Counted from the first letter of the stretch, positions 23,841-32,260 are shown. The stretch is 32,398 nt of DNA from Fortiea sp. LEGE XX443 (GCF_015206815.1 NZ_JADEXZ010000068.1:1-32398); one strand, 5' to 3'. Numbers and translations are program-made. Notes: a model not told the origin generated them from the sequence alone.

Positions 23841-24899
23841 TTAATCGTTAGATAAATCATCTCGCCATTTATTATGGTTTTCTTTGAGTTCAACATCACG
23901 CGATCGCGCTAACTGCCAAGTTCCCCACATCAGTGATTTTTGTCTTTCAACATGATTGATTAGCTGCATAATAGACTGATCTGCCTTGATCGGAGTCTTC
24001 AAATCAAACCGAATTGTCCGAAATAGTTTGTTGTCACCCTTAACAAAGTTTTTACCAAAAAGCTTTATTAGCCATAGCACCAATTGATTAAATAACTTTC
24101 CAAAAAATTTTTTACGTTTTTTAATCATTAGTATAGTGCGTCCTTCAGTTTTACCACCTTCTATAGGACGCAGGACAAACATCATATGTAAACTAAAAAA
24201 ATCAAACCCAAGTGTCACTATGAAAGTACTACCATACCAATAACAAATATTGTAAGTAATCGAACGTTTGGATATAAAATGAATCAGTTTTTTAAATATA
24301 TAATCTCCACGTATATCTGTAGTGTTATTGAAAATAATCGCATTTTGACTATATTCTTCTTTATCAAAGATAATTTCTAATGGTAATTTGTGGACTGTAT
24401 TGAAATGTTGAGCATCAATTGCATTCATCATCACTATATTAGAATGACAATTTTTCATAAAATGAAAACCAAAAGCAACATCAAACTCATGGTGTTCTAA
24501 ATCTGGAATAAATGGTAGTGGTTGTTGTGGCGTTTCCCCAGTCCAAATCCAAATCATTCCATACTCTTCATCTGTCGGCCAAGTCTTTAATTTAATAGGA
24601 AGTGGCTCATCTAAACATGGAATTTCCACACATATTCCTTGATCATCAAATTTCCAATGATGAAAAAAACAGCGTAGTTCGTTACCCTCAACTTTGCCTT
24701 CAGCGAGGTGAGCGCCCATGTGTGGACAGTAGGCATCACAAATAACTACTCTTTTATCTTGACAACGGTAAATTACTAGATTTCTGCCCAAAATAGTAAC
24801 AGGTTTTACCTCGCCTATTCGCAGATTTTGAGATGGCATTACCCAATACCAGCCCTCAACAAAACGCTCTGGGTTATTAAAAGTTTTAGGTTTACGCAT
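23841..24899 (-). CDS. Rieske non-haem iron oxygenase
   Basis: A 352-residue alpha-subunit-type ring-hydroxylating or demethylating oxygenase. The N-terminal Rieske domain binds [2Fe-2S] through C58-P-H60 (CPHMGAH) and C77-x2-H80 (CFFHHW), with 16 residues between the pairs. The catalytic mononuclear iron motif is perfect: D162-x2-H165-x4-H170 in NAIDAQHFNTVH. The C-terminal half is Lys/Phe-rich. No reductase, ferredoxin or beta-subunit gene lies nearby, so electrons probably come from general ferredoxin, as in cyanobacterial Pao/CAO-like enzymes. The substrate cannot be named. The gene is rather AT-rich compared with its neighbours and stands alone, so acquisition by transfer is possible. 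Confidence 0.88.
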   Translation of the reverse strand: MRKPKTFNNPERFVEGWYWVMPSQNLRIGEVKPVTILGRNLVIYRCQDKRVVICDAYCPHMGAHLAEGKVEGNELRCFFHHWKFDDQGICVEIPCLDEPLPIKLKTWPTDEEYGMIWIWTGETPQQPLPFIPDLEHHEFDVAFGFHFMKNCHSNIVMMNAIDAQHFNTVHKLPLEIIFDKEEYSQNAIIFNNTTDIRGDYIFKKLIHFISKRSITYNICYWYGSTFIVTLGFDFFSLHMMFVLRPIEGGKTEGRTILMIKKRKKFFGKLFNQLVLWLIKLFGKNFVKGDNKLFRTIRFDLKTPIKADQSIMQLINHVERQKSLMWGTWQLARSRDVELKENHNKWRDDLSND

Positions 24900-25296
24900 C
24901 GAGATAAAATTCTGCGAGTTAACATTTATTTTTAGGTTTCACTAGAAGTGAAGCGCTGCATCTAGAAATATCATGGCAAGTTTTAAAAAACAGTTATTTT
25001 CAGTACTAGTAAAAACGTTAAACTAAGATTTTTTTTTAAATTTTGATTATATATGTAGATAAAATGTTATTTTTTGCATTTGTAAAGAAGCTTGTGTGAG
25101 ATTAAGACTAATCATGGTAAATGTTTGAAAAAATATAACTACGGAAAATACTAATTATTTGAAAACTTTTTTTCATACAAATATTTAATTAATAATCTGA
25201 AAAGTTAGTGTTCCATAAAAATAAGAGCTAAAGGAAATCAATCCTTTAACCCTTACTCTAATTTCTACAATAAGTCTATTAGTTTCTAATTAAGGA
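24900..25296. other. AT-rich gap between copper-type pair and Rieske gene
   Basis: No gene is supported. A short hairpin AAAGGA-AATCAA-TCCTTT (25230-25247), with T-rich sequence beyond it on the minus strand, may end the CopZ/DUF305 transcript. The rest is AT-rich sequence that should include the Rieske promoter. Confidence 0.45.
25216..25247 (-). terminator. Weak terminator candidate after the CopZ-like gene
   Basis: The 6-bp stem AAAGGA/TCCTTT (25230-25247) is followed on the minus strand by AGCTCTTATTTTT. It lies 50 nt after the CopZ-like stop. The stem is short, so this is tentative. Confidence 0.4.
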
Positions 25297-25491
25297 TTAG
25301 GCAACAGGATAGCCAGCTTCGGCTAAAGCATCCTTAATTTTCTGTTCGGAAGCTTGAGTTTCTACACTAACAAGCTTAGTTTTAGGATCGGCTTCAACGA
25401 TCGCATCAGCATCAATTGTTTTTACTGCATTGGTAATATTATTTGCACAAGCAGAACAAGCCATGTTGGGAACTGTGAGTGTGAGTGTCAT
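25297..25491 (-). CDS. Heavy-metal-associated (CopZ-like) metallochaperone
   Basis: A 64-residue single HMA domain of the ferredoxin-like fold. The metal-binding loop is MACSAC (consensus MxCxxC), near residue 10 as in CopZ/Atx1, and the second half ends KDALAEAGYPV as in this family. It would carry Cu(I), or possibly another soft metal, between membrane transporters in the cytoplasm. It lies 25 nt downstream of the DUF305 gene on the same strand, forming a two-gene unit. Cyanobacterial Atx1 normally delivers copper to the thylakoid ATPase PacS, but no ATPase gene is present here. Confidence 0.88.
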   Translation of the reverse strand: MTLTLTVPNMACSACANNITNAVKTIDADAIVEADPKTKLVSVETQASEQKIKDALAEAGYPVA

Positions 25492-25516
25492 AGTTGTAAA
25501 ATATGGAACAATAAAA

Positions 25517-26161
25517 CTATTTAGACCAAGCTTGATACCATTGCTGCATCTGCTGAATTTCAGCAGTTTGTGACTTGATGATAGCTTCTGCTAAGTTGCG
25601 AATTTCTGGATGAGTAGCACTATTGAGAACCATCTTTGCCATCATCACTGCTGACTCATGGTGAGGAATCATCTGGCGGATAAATTCTTTGTCAAAATCA
25701 GATGAATTTTTCAATGTCTCCAGATTCATCATTCCTGAGTGCATAGACATTCCTGGCATACCTTGACCTCCACCATGATGCATTGTCATGCCAGTTTTTG
25801 GAGTAACAGAGACTTCAGTGCCATACCATTGTTTGTACCAAGCTTTCATTTGCTGAATTTCTTTGGTCTGGTCGGCTTTAATCGCAGTAACCAGCTTTTT
25901 AAGCTCAGGACGTTGAGCTTTTTGCAAAGCTAAATCCGCCATTTCTACTGCTCCCTGATGATGGGGAATCATCATTTCGATGAAATGCTGATCTACTTGC
26001 TGTCTTCCAGCCATCTTGTGTGGCATGGTGCTGGTTGTATTGCAAGGCGGAGATTGTAACGGACGCTGTTGCTCTGCTTTGGTGTAGGTGATTGATAAAG
26101 CTGTAATGGCGCTACCTGCGAGTATACCTACAAGCCCATAAATTGCTGATTTACTTAACAT
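25517..26161 (-). CDS. DUF305-family exported protein, duplicated domain
   Basis: A 214-residue exported or membrane-anchored protein. The N-terminal hydrophobic span (about 5-26) is followed by two copies of the DUF305 helical module. The first has QHFIEMMIPHHQGAVEMADLA and the second FIRQMIPHHESAVMMAKMVL, each ending in QQMKAWY/QQMQQWY. The His pairs and the Met/His-rich linker (MTMHHGGGQGMPGMSMHSGMM, split here as MTMHHGGGQG then MPGMSMHSGMM) suggest copper binding in the periplasm. ATG 26161 has AGGAGGA upstream. It is first in a pair with the CopZ-like gene, which supports copper handling. The molecular function of DUF305 is not settled. Confidence 0.87.
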   Translation of the reverse strand: MLSKSAIYGLVGILAGSAITALSITYTKAEQQRPLQSPPCNTTSTMPHKMAGRQQVDQHFIEMMIPHHQGAVEMADLALQKAQRPELKKLVTAIKADQTKEIQQMKAWYKQWYGTEVSVTPKTGMTMHHGGGQGMPGMSMHSGMMNLETLKNSSDFDKEFIRQMIPHHESAVMMAKMVLNSATHPEIRNLAEAIIKSQTAEIQQMQQWYQAWSK

Positions 26162-26427
26162 ACTCTTCCTCCTTTTTGCCTAAAGGAACTATTTCAGTCC
26201 TACTTGGGCGCATATTCATCCTAAACTCTCTAGTCGAATGGAAAATCTAGCCAGATTTATAAATCGTTACATTTGTCAGGTAGTGAAAGTCTGTGTTATT
26301 GACAAACCCGCAGTTTACAAGCCGATTCAGTCTGTGATTGATGTGTAGGTAGAGGCGGGAATGGTAGATGCGGTAGCACGGTTAAGTTCAGTGTTGACTT
26401 TTAAAGCTTGATGCCTTTGCTGCCAAT

Positions 26428-26453
26428 AAAAAGCCCCCGGTTTGTACCAGGGG
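26428..26453 (-). terminator. Orphan minus-strand terminator
   Basis: On the minus strand CCCCTGG-TACAAA-CCGGGGG forms a 7-bp stem (one G-U pair) followed by CTTTTTATT. The plus-strand version has a C-A mismatch, so the minus strand is favoured. No minus-strand gene lies upstream within the 280 nt before the GH116 gene. Confidence 0.5.
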
Positions 26454-26514
26454 TTCTATCTCTATCAGCATCAACCTATTCCTACATAAAGAGAATCGCA
26501 CTTGTCAGACGTTA

Positions 26515-26539
26515 TTGCATCCGCATTGATGCAATTTTT
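26515..26539 (+). terminator. Orphan plus-strand terminator-like hairpin
   Basis: TTGCATC (26515-26521) and GATGCAA (26528-26534) form a 7-bp stem with a 6-nt loop, followed by TTTTT (26535-26539). No plus-strand gene precedes it. Confidence 0.4.
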
Positions 26540-26736
26540 ACATAAATAGAATCCAATTATTGCATAAAAGATAGATGCGATCGCCTCCGTTGCAGCGTAG
26601 CTCATCGCGCCAAATTTTCCAGCTACAGAAAACACAACAGTTTCGTCTAGTCTTACCCGTCCTCAAAAAAAACTTGAGAAAAATTACACATCGCGTTAAG
26701 CTTCCTTAGCGTAACTGCACGCTATGACATCAGGCG

Positions 26737-29193
26737 ATGACAAATCAACACTCCCCAGAAATTCCCTCCTGCACTTGGAATCGTCCCATTGGTTTAGGTT
26801 GGGACAAACCGTATACCGTCCGCTACGCCAGTAATATTGATGATGGCCCTTGGCATGGTATGCCTTTGGGTGGCTTTGGTGCAGGTTGCATCGGTCGTTC
26901 TTCTAGGGGAGATTTTAACCTGTGGCATATTGACGGCGGTGAGCATATCTTTAAAAATGTCCCGGCTTGTCAATTTAGCGTGTTTGAGTCTACTGGCGCA
27001 TCTTCTCAAGCTTATGCTTTGTCTACTCAATTGCCGGAAGATGACAGTCTCAAGGCTTGGCAATGCTATCCAGCCAGTACTGAGTCAGCTTTAACAGGGA
27101 CATATCATGCTTTATATCCCCGCAGTTGGTTTGTATATGAAAATGTATTTCAAGCACAACTAACCTGTGAGCAGTTTTCGCCTATTTGGGCAAATAATTA
27201 CCAAGAAACTAGTTATCCTGTGGCGGTGTTTTTGTGGAAGGCGCATAACCCCAGCAATGCAGCGATTACCCTCAGCATTATGTTGACTTGGCAAAATATG
27301 GTTGGCTGGTTTACCAATGCGTTGAAATCGCCAGAAGTGCGGATACGTGATGATGGTAGCCCAGTTTATGAGTATCAGCCGCGCTGGGGTGAAAGTCAGG
27401 AAAATTACAATCAGGTAGTTGAAAATTCTGAATACCTTGGTTGCTTTTTAGGACGGGTTGGGATTGCTGAACCTGTGCAAGAAGGTGACGGTAGTTGGTG
27501 TATTGCAACATTAAAACATCCCCAAGTGGAAGTGTTTCACCACAGCAAATGGAATCCAGGCGGTACGGGTGAGGAGGTATGGCAAAGCTTTGCTGCTGAT
27601 GGTGCTTTACCTAATTATATAGATACAACTCCAGCCGCAAAAAATCAACACTTAGGAAGTGCGATCGCTGTTCGGTTCACTCTCCAACCAGGGGAAACCT
27701 TAGAGATGCCTTTTGTGTTGGCTTGGGATTTCCCTGTAACAGAATTTGCAGCCGGAGTGAATTATCACCGCAGATATACAGATTTTTTTGGTAATAGTGG
27801 TAATCATGCCTGGGAAATTGCTACTACTGCTTTAGCAAATTATCAAACATGGCGATCGCAAATTCAAAGTTGGCAAGCACCAATTCTCAACCGCGAAGAT
27901 TTGCCCGATTGGTTCAAAATGGCCTTATTTAACGAATTGTATGATTTAACTAGTGGTGGGACTCTCTGGAGTGCTGCATCAGAACTCGATCCTATCGGTC
28001 AATTTGCTGTGCTGGAATGTTTAGATTACCGTTGGTATGAAAGTTTAGATGTGCGGTTATACGGTTCCTTTGCACTGCTGCTGTTATTCCCCGAATTAGA
28101 AAAGTCGGTAATGCGGGCTTTTGCACGGGCGATTCCCCAAAGTGATGACTACCAACGGGTGATTGGTTATTACTACACCATTGGTGCAGATACGACAACT
28201 GCTGTTCGTAAAGTTGCAGGTGCAACACCCCACGATTTAGGCGCACCGAATGAACATGTCTGGGAGAAGACTAATTACACTTGCTATCAAGACTGTAATT
28301 TGTGGAAAGATTTAAGTTGCGATTTTGTTTTACAAGTCTACCGCGATTTTCTGCTGACTGGTGGTGATGATGTGGAGTTTTTAGCAGATTGCTGGGATGC
28401 AATTGTGCAAACTCTCGATTACTTGAAGAGTTTTGATAAAGATGGTGATGGGATTCCGGAAAATTCGGGCGCGCCAGACCAAACTTTTGATGATTGGCGG
28501 TTGCAGGGTGTGAGTGCTTATTGTGGTGGGTTGTGGTTGGCTGCTTTGGAGGCGGCTGTTGCTATTTGTGATATTTTGATTACGAACCGCGGAGACACAG
28601 AGAAGCCAGTGCGTTGCGGGGGTTCCCCCCGTTGTAGCAACTGGCGCGACGCGGAGAGATGGAAGTTTATATATCAGGGATGGTTGCGGCAATCTCGTCC
28701 TGTTTATGAGGAAAAGCTGTGGAATGGGCAGTATTACAGGTTGGATAGTGGCAGTGGTTCGGCTGTGGTGATGGCAGATCAATTGTGTGGGCAATTTTAT
28801 GCACGGTTACTAGAACTACCGGATATTGTATCAAGCGATCGCGCCCTTTCTGCTCTGAAGACTGTTTATGATGCTTGCTTTTTGAACTTCCAAAATGGTC
28901 AATTTGGTGCGGCGAATGGTGTGCTTCCTGACGGTTCACCAGAAAACCCCAAGGCTACCCATCCTCTGGAAGTGTGGACAGGAATTAATTTTGGATTAGC
29001 GGCTTTTCTTGTGCAGATGGGAATGCAGGATGAGGCTTTGCGGTTGACACAAGCTGTGGTGCAACAGATTTACGACAACGGATTGCAATTCCGCACTCCA
29101 GAAGCAATTACCGCAGCTGGTACTTTCCGCGCTAGTACTTATCTCCGAGCGATGGCAATTTGGGGTATTTATTTAGTCATGAGTCAAAAGTAA
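26737..29193 (+). CDS. GH116 beta-glucosidase (GBA2/glucosylceramidase-like)
   Basis: An 818-residue glycoside hydrolase of family 116, related to human non-lysosomal glucosylceramidase GBA2. The N-terminal beta-sandwich begins with PLGGFGAGCIGRSSRGDFNL; the C-terminal (alpha/alpha)6 barrel starts near 390. The nucleophile is predicted as E400 in FNELYDLTSGGTLW. The acid/base is predicted as D585 in DQTFDDW, by alignment to the known GH116 pattern. No signal peptide is seen, so it is cytoplasmic. Residues about 616-643 (NRGDTEKPVRCGG...) are encoded by a palindromic repeat (28588-28657) inserted in a variable loop; the frame is kept. Possible substrates are glucolipids or glucosides; cyanobacterial members are not well defined. 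It stands alone and has a hairpin beyond the stop. Confidence 0.9.
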   Translation: MTNQHSPEIPSCTWNRPIGLGWDKPYTVRYASNIDDGPWHGMPLGGFGAGCIGRSSRGDFNLWHIDGGEHIFKNVPACQFSVFESTGASSQAYALSTQLPEDDSLKAWQCYPASTESALTGTYHALYPRSWFVYENVFQAQLTCEQFSPIWANNYQETSYPVAVFLWKAHNPSNAAITLSIMLTWQNMVGWFTNALKSPEVRIRDDGSPVYEYQPRWGESQENYNQVVENSEYLGCFLGRVGIAEPVQEGDGSWCIATLKHPQVEVFHHSKWNPGGTGEEVWQSFAADGALPNYIDTTPAAKNQHLGSAIAVRFTLQPGETLEMPFVLAWDFPVTEFAAGVNYHRRYTDFFGNSGNHAWEIATTALANYQTWRSQIQSWQAPILNREDLPDWFKMALFNELYDLTSGGTLWSAASELDPIGQFAVLECLDYRWYESLDVRLYGSFALLLLFPELEKSVMRAFARAIPQSDDYQRVIGYYYTIGADTTTAVRKVAGATPHDLGAPNEHVWEKTNYTCYQDCNLWKDLSCDFVLQVYRDFLLTGGDDVEFLADCWDAIVQTLDYLKSFDKDGDGIPENSGAPDQTFDDWRLQGVSAYCGGLWLAALEAAVAICDILITNRGDTEKPVRCGGSPRCSNWRDAERWKFIYQGWLRQSRPVYEEKLWNGQYYRLDSGSGSAVVMADQLCGQFYARLLELPDIVSSDRALSALKTVYDACFLNFQNGQFGAANGVLPDGSPENPKATHPLEVWTGINFGLAAFLVQMGMQDEALRLTQAVVQQIYDNGLQFRTPEAITAAGTFRASTYLRAMAIWGIYLVMSQK
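28588..28657. repeat. Palindromic dispersed repeat translated within the GH116 gene
   Basis: GCCAGT (28605-28610) and ACTGGC (28640-28645) are outer arms, with a GGGGG/CCCCC inner stem. The palindrome is flanked by direct 8-bp copies of CGCGGAGA at 28588-28595 and 28650-28657. I recognise the GCCAGTGCGTTGC...AGCAACTGGC core as a very common Nostoc repeat. It is more GC-rich than the gene around it and encodes about 25 residues that look foreign to GH116. Confidence 0.75.
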
Positions 29194-29208
29194 ACAGGAA
29201 TGAAAGGA

Positions 29209-29297
29209 GGCGTTGCATGATGATTTTGGAATTTGCATAAATTAATGATCACCGCGTCATCCTTAATCATGCCATTGTTCAGCAACGCCACTTTTTT
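29209..29297 (+). terminator. Possible long-loop terminator after GH116
   Basis: GGCGTTGC (29209-29216) pairs with GCAACGCC (29282-29289), followed by ACTTTTTT (29290-29297). CATGAT/AATCATG segments inside could extend the stem. It is 16 nt after the GH116 stop. The loop is long, so the call is tentative. Confidence 0.35.
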
Positions 29298-29413
29298 GAT
29301 AAAACAGTCCTACTTTTCCTGCTTTCTCTTGACAAAAGTGCAGTTACCTTAATCTTTTACGAATATCCTAAATCTGACTTTGTTTTATATCTGCTCAAGC
29401 TAGAATATGGTAG

Positions 29414-29665
29414 TTGACTAACCAAAAGACAAATTTATTACAGCATTCAACTCAAATCTTGCGTGTGAAATCTCAAATCAATCTACAGGTACATGCTCCA
29501 TCTTTAACTTCCTTCAGACAACGCGACTGGAAAGCGTTAATAGAATTGTTTGACAGGGAAGACTGCGACGAAATTGAAACTGACATCAACCATAATTTGC
29601 GCTTGATGACACCTGAGCCTTGTTGGGAAGATGATCCGTTTGATTTTTTGCGCGAATATCTCTAA
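29414..29665 (+). CDS. Small hypothetical protein
   Basis: An 83-codon ORF that I do not recognise. It starts TTG 29414 with no clear ribosome-binding site; an in-frame GTG at 29465 would give 66 residues. The C-terminal half is acidic (FDREDCDEIETDINHN... then EPCWEDDPFDFLREYL), with two Cys. It looks like a real, soluble, acidic protein rather than a shadow, since no other frame here is coding. A TTGACA at 29329-29334 may be part of its promoter. It is followed by a 21-bp-periodic repeat array. The function is unknown. Confidence 0.55.
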   Translation: MTNQKTNLLQHSTQILRVKSQINLQVHAPSLTSFRQRDWKALIELFDREDCDEIETDINHNLRLMTPEPCWEDDPFDFLREYL

Positions 29666-29731
29666 AAGTGCTGAGTGAAGTTGCTACGTCAGTAGGGTGG
29701 GTTAATTTTTACAAGTCGATGTATTAACAGT

Positions 29732-29888
29732 ATTAACATTGCGAGTCTAGCATTAACATTGCAGGGCGATGAATTAACATTGCGAGTTTAGACATTAACA
29801 TTGCAGGGCGATGAATTAACATTGCGAGTCTAGACATTAACGTTGCAAGGTGATGAATTAACATTGCGAGTTTAGACATTAACATTGC
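29732..29888. repeat. Eight-copy 21-bp-periodic array (iteron-like)
   Basis: The 11-mer ATTAACATTGC starts at 29732, 29752, 29773, 29794, 29815, 29836 (one change, ATTAACGTTGC), 29857 and 29878. The steps are 20, then 21 bp six times. The 10-bp spacers alternate between two types, GAGTYTAGAC and AGGGCGATGA (once AAGGTGATGA), so the higher-order unit is 42 bp. A partial copy, ATTAACAG, precedes it at about 29722. The array sits between converging genes. A 21-bp step equals two helical turns, placing every core on the same face of the DNA. Confidence 0.9.
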
Positions 29889-29921
29889 TGACTAAAAGAC
29901 TTGTGTGTACACCATGGCCTC

Positions 29922-30680
29922 TTAATCCCTCGCACTGAGACGACTAAGAAAAGTACGCAGACGATCGCTCTGAGGATTTGTGATAACTTCGTAAGCAACA
30001 CCTTGTTCTGCAACAACGCCTTTATCCATAAATATGACTCGATGAGCAACTTCCCGCGCAAATTGCATTTCATGGGTGACGACTACCATTGTCATTCCCT
30101 CGGCTGCTAATTGTTGCATAACTTGTAAAACTTCACCCACAAGTTCAGGATCTAACGCGCTGGTAGGTTCATCAAATAGCATAATCTGCGGATTCATACA
30201 TAAGCTACGCGCGATCGCAACTCTTTGCTTTTGTCCACCTGATAGTTGTTCGGGATAAGCTGAGGCTTTATCAAATAAACCAACTTTTTCTAAAAATAAT
30301 CCTGCTAGTTGAGCGCTTTCTTTCGCTGTTTTGCCTAAAACTTTACGCGGCGCAAGGGTGAGATTTTCTAGTACGCTGAGATGGGGAAACAGGTTGAATT
30401 GCTGAAAAACCATGCCTACTTGGGTTCGTAGTTGGCGAAGTTGTTGACTATTAAAATTAGATTTAGCTAACTCAATCCCGTGAACTACCAAGGAACCGTG
30501 ATCAATACTTTCTAAACGGTTGAAGCATCGCAGTAAGGTACTTTTACCACAACCGGAAGCACCAATCACCGCCACAACTTCCCCTTGCTGGATTTCACCT
30601 GTGATTCCTCTAAGAACTTTTAAGGAACCAAAGCTTTTTTCGATATCTTCAAAAATAATGATAGGGTTAGGATTTTTCAT
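29922..30680 (-). CDS. bgtA: Polar/basic amino-acid ABC transporter ATPase (GlnQ/BgtA-like)
   Basis: A 252-residue cytoplasmic ATPase of the polar-amino-acid uptake class. Walker [11 protein letters not shown]-loop [15 protein letters not shown], signature LSGGQKQR, Walker [14 protein letters not shown] and switch His in VVVTHEM are all intact. [14 protein letters not shown] is typical of GlnQ/HisP proteins. In cyanobacteria the equivalent BgtA serves the BgtB fusion protein (basic amino acids and glutamine) and can also serve other transporters. Here it lies next to and divergent from a bgtB-like gene, with 16 bp between the start codons. The symbol is by context and similarity only. Confidence 0.88.
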   Translation of the reverse strand: MKNPNPIIIFEDIEKSFGSLKVLRGITGEIQQGEVVAVIGASGCGKSTLLRCFNRLESIDHGSLVVHGIELAKSNFNSQQLRQLRTQVGMVFQQFNLFPHLSVLENLTLAPRKVLGKTAKESAQLAGLFLEKVGLFDKASAYPEQLSGGQKQRVAIARSLCMNPQIMLFDEPTSALDPELVGEVLQVMQQLAAEGMTMVVVTHEMQFAREVAHRVIFMDKGVVAEQGVAYEVITNPQSDRLRTFLSRLSARD

Positions 30681-30696
30681 AGCCCATTAAAAGAAT

Positions 30697-32193
30697 ATGG
30701 TTAAATTAAATTTTATTCGTTGGTTGTTGGTAGTTGGTTTAAGTTGTGCTTTACTGACTGGCTGTAGTGTCAACCCCGATGGTGGAAAAACTCTGCGGGT
30801 AGCTACTGAACCAGCCTTTCCACCGTTTGAGTTTCAAATAGGTGGTAAATTGCAAGGTTTTTCCTATGATTTGATGAATGCGATCGCCACTGCTGCTAAC
30901 TTTAAAGTAAATTTTCAAAGCATACCTTTTGATGGCATTATCCCAGCAGTCCAAGCCAAAACTGTAGATGCGGCGATTAGTTCCATCACAATTACCGAAG
31001 AACGCGCCAAGACAGTTGCTTTTTCACGTCCTTATTTTAAGGCGGGATTGGCGATCGCAGTTCGTAGCAACAATCAAGATATTACTAGCTTTGAAAGTCT
31101 CAAAGATAAAAAGTTGGCTGTTCAAATTGGTACAACTGGCGCAGAAAAAGCGAAAAGCGTTCCCGGAGTGCAAATTCGCAGTTTCGATTCTGCACCTTTA
31201 GCTTTGCAAGAATTACTTAATGGTAATGTAGATGCAGTCATTAACGATGCGCCTGTGACTTTATATGCCATAAACACAGGCAATCTCAAAGGGATTAAAG
31301 TTATTCAGCAATTGCTAACCGAGGAATATTATGGCATTGCGACAGCACAAAACTCGCCTAATTTAACACTCATCAATGATGGGTTAGATAAAGTGCTGAA
31401 AAATGGTGAGTATTCGCAAATCTACAAAAAATGGTTTAACGCTGAACCACCATCATTACCTGCTAAATCTCAATTTGAAAATCAGACTAGTGGTAGCAAA
31501 GCTAATATATTCAACTCCTTAGGCGTAATTTGGCGTTCTTTTCCCACACTGTTACAAGGTGCATTGGTGACATTACAACTAACCATTCTTTCTGTAGTTT
31601 TAGGTTTAGTTGCTGGTTCACTGATTGGGATTTTGCGCCTTTCTCAGATTAAACCTGTGCGTTGGTTAGCACGAGCCTATGTAGACTTCTTTCGGGGAAC
31701 GCCTTTACTGGTACAAATTTTTATGATTTACTTTGGCATACCAGCGATCGCCCAACAAATTGGTTTTACCTTTAACTTTAACCCTTTGGTGGCTGGAGTA
31801 CTCGCTTTGAGTTTGAATAGCGCCGCATACATAGCCGAAATTGTCCGCGCCGGGATTCAATCAATTGAACTAGGACAAACCGAAGCAGCACAGTCACTCG
31901 GTTTAAGTTCTGTAGAAACCATGCGCCATGTCATTTTTCCCCAAGCTTTCCGGCGGATGATTCCACCCTTGGGTAATGAATTTATCAGTTTATTGAAAGA
32001 CACCAGCTTAGTTGCAGTTATCGGTTTTGAAGAATTATTCCGCAAAGGACAGCTAATTGTGGCAGAAAACTATCGCGCCTTTGAAATTTACGCCGCCGTA
32101 GCCGTAGTGTATTTGTGCTTGACACTGCTTTCTTCCCAAGCATTTAGCAAATTAGAAGTGTGGATGAATCCGGTTAGGCGGCTGGGGAAGTAG
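30697..32193 (+). CDS. bgtB: Amino-acid ABC transporter substrate-binding/permease fusion (BgtB-like)
   Basis: A 498-residue fusion of a periplasmic binding domain and a membrane permease, as known for cyanobacterial BgtB. The N-terminus is a lipoprotein signal (LVVGLSCALLTGC) with lipobox LTGC. The binding domain (about 30-255) has TEPAFPPFEF and SITITEERAKTVAFS, typical of SBP_bac_3. The permease half (about 275-495) has five or so spans, ARAYVDFFRGTPLLVQIFMI, and the docking loop EAAQSLGLSSVETMRHVIFP. Fusion of the two parts tethers the binding domain to the channel. Homologues import basic amino acids and glutamine. It is divergent from the ATPase gene. The gene is followed by a repeat cluster. 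Confidence 0.92.
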   Translation: MVKLNFIRWLLVVGLSCALLTGCSVNPDGGKTLRVATEPAFPPFEFQIGGKLQGFSYDLMNAIATAANFKVNFQSIPFDGIIPAVQAKTVDAAISSITITEERAKTVAFSRPYFKAGLAIAVRSNNQDITSFESLKDKKLAVQIGTTGAEKAKSVPGVQIRSFDSAPLALQELLNGNVDAVINDAPVTLYAINTGNLKGIKVIQQLLTEEYYGIATAQNSPNLTLINDGLDKVLKNGEYSQIYKKWFNAEPPSLPAKSQFENQTSGSKANIFNSLGVIWRSFPTLLQGALVTLQLTILSVVLGLVAGSLIGILRLSQIKPVRWLARAYVDFFRGTPLLVQIFMIYFGIPAIAQQIGFTFNFNPLVAGVLALSLNSAAYIAEIVRAGIQSIELGQTEAAQSLGLSSVETMRHVIFPQAFRRMIPPLGNEFISLLKDTSLVAVIGFEELFRKGQLIVAENYRAFEIYAAVAVVYLCLTLLSSQAFSKLEVWMNPVRRLGK

Positions 32194-32260
32194 GATATAA
32201 TTCGTAATTAAGCTAGTAGGTTGGATATTTTCCGATTTAAGCAAGTAGTAAGTGAAAAAA

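Larger units (their letters stand above)
26162..26736. other. Intergenic region with two opposed orphan hairpins
   Basis: No gene is supported in these 575 nt. It holds a minus-strand terminator-like hairpin (26428-26453) and a plus-strand hairpin TTGCATC-CGCATT-GATGCAA followed by TTTTT (26515-26539). Neither follows a recognisable gene. Short broken frames near 26320-26410 could be the remains of a lost gene. The promoter of the DUF305-CopZ pair should lie at the left end. Confidence 0.45.

Noticed and set aside
26320-26411. Remnant gene fragment (frame containing VEAGMVDAVARLSS)
   Set aside because: Stops interrupt it within 20 codons on both sides and I cannot assign a family with any confidence.
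28381-28939. Minus-strand ORFs of 90-137 codons within the GH116 gene
   Set aside because: They are antisense shadows with no domain or ribosome-binding site.
29732-29888. CRISPR array
   Set aside because: The spacers are 10 bp and only two alternating types; there are no unique 30-40 bp spacers and no cas genes.
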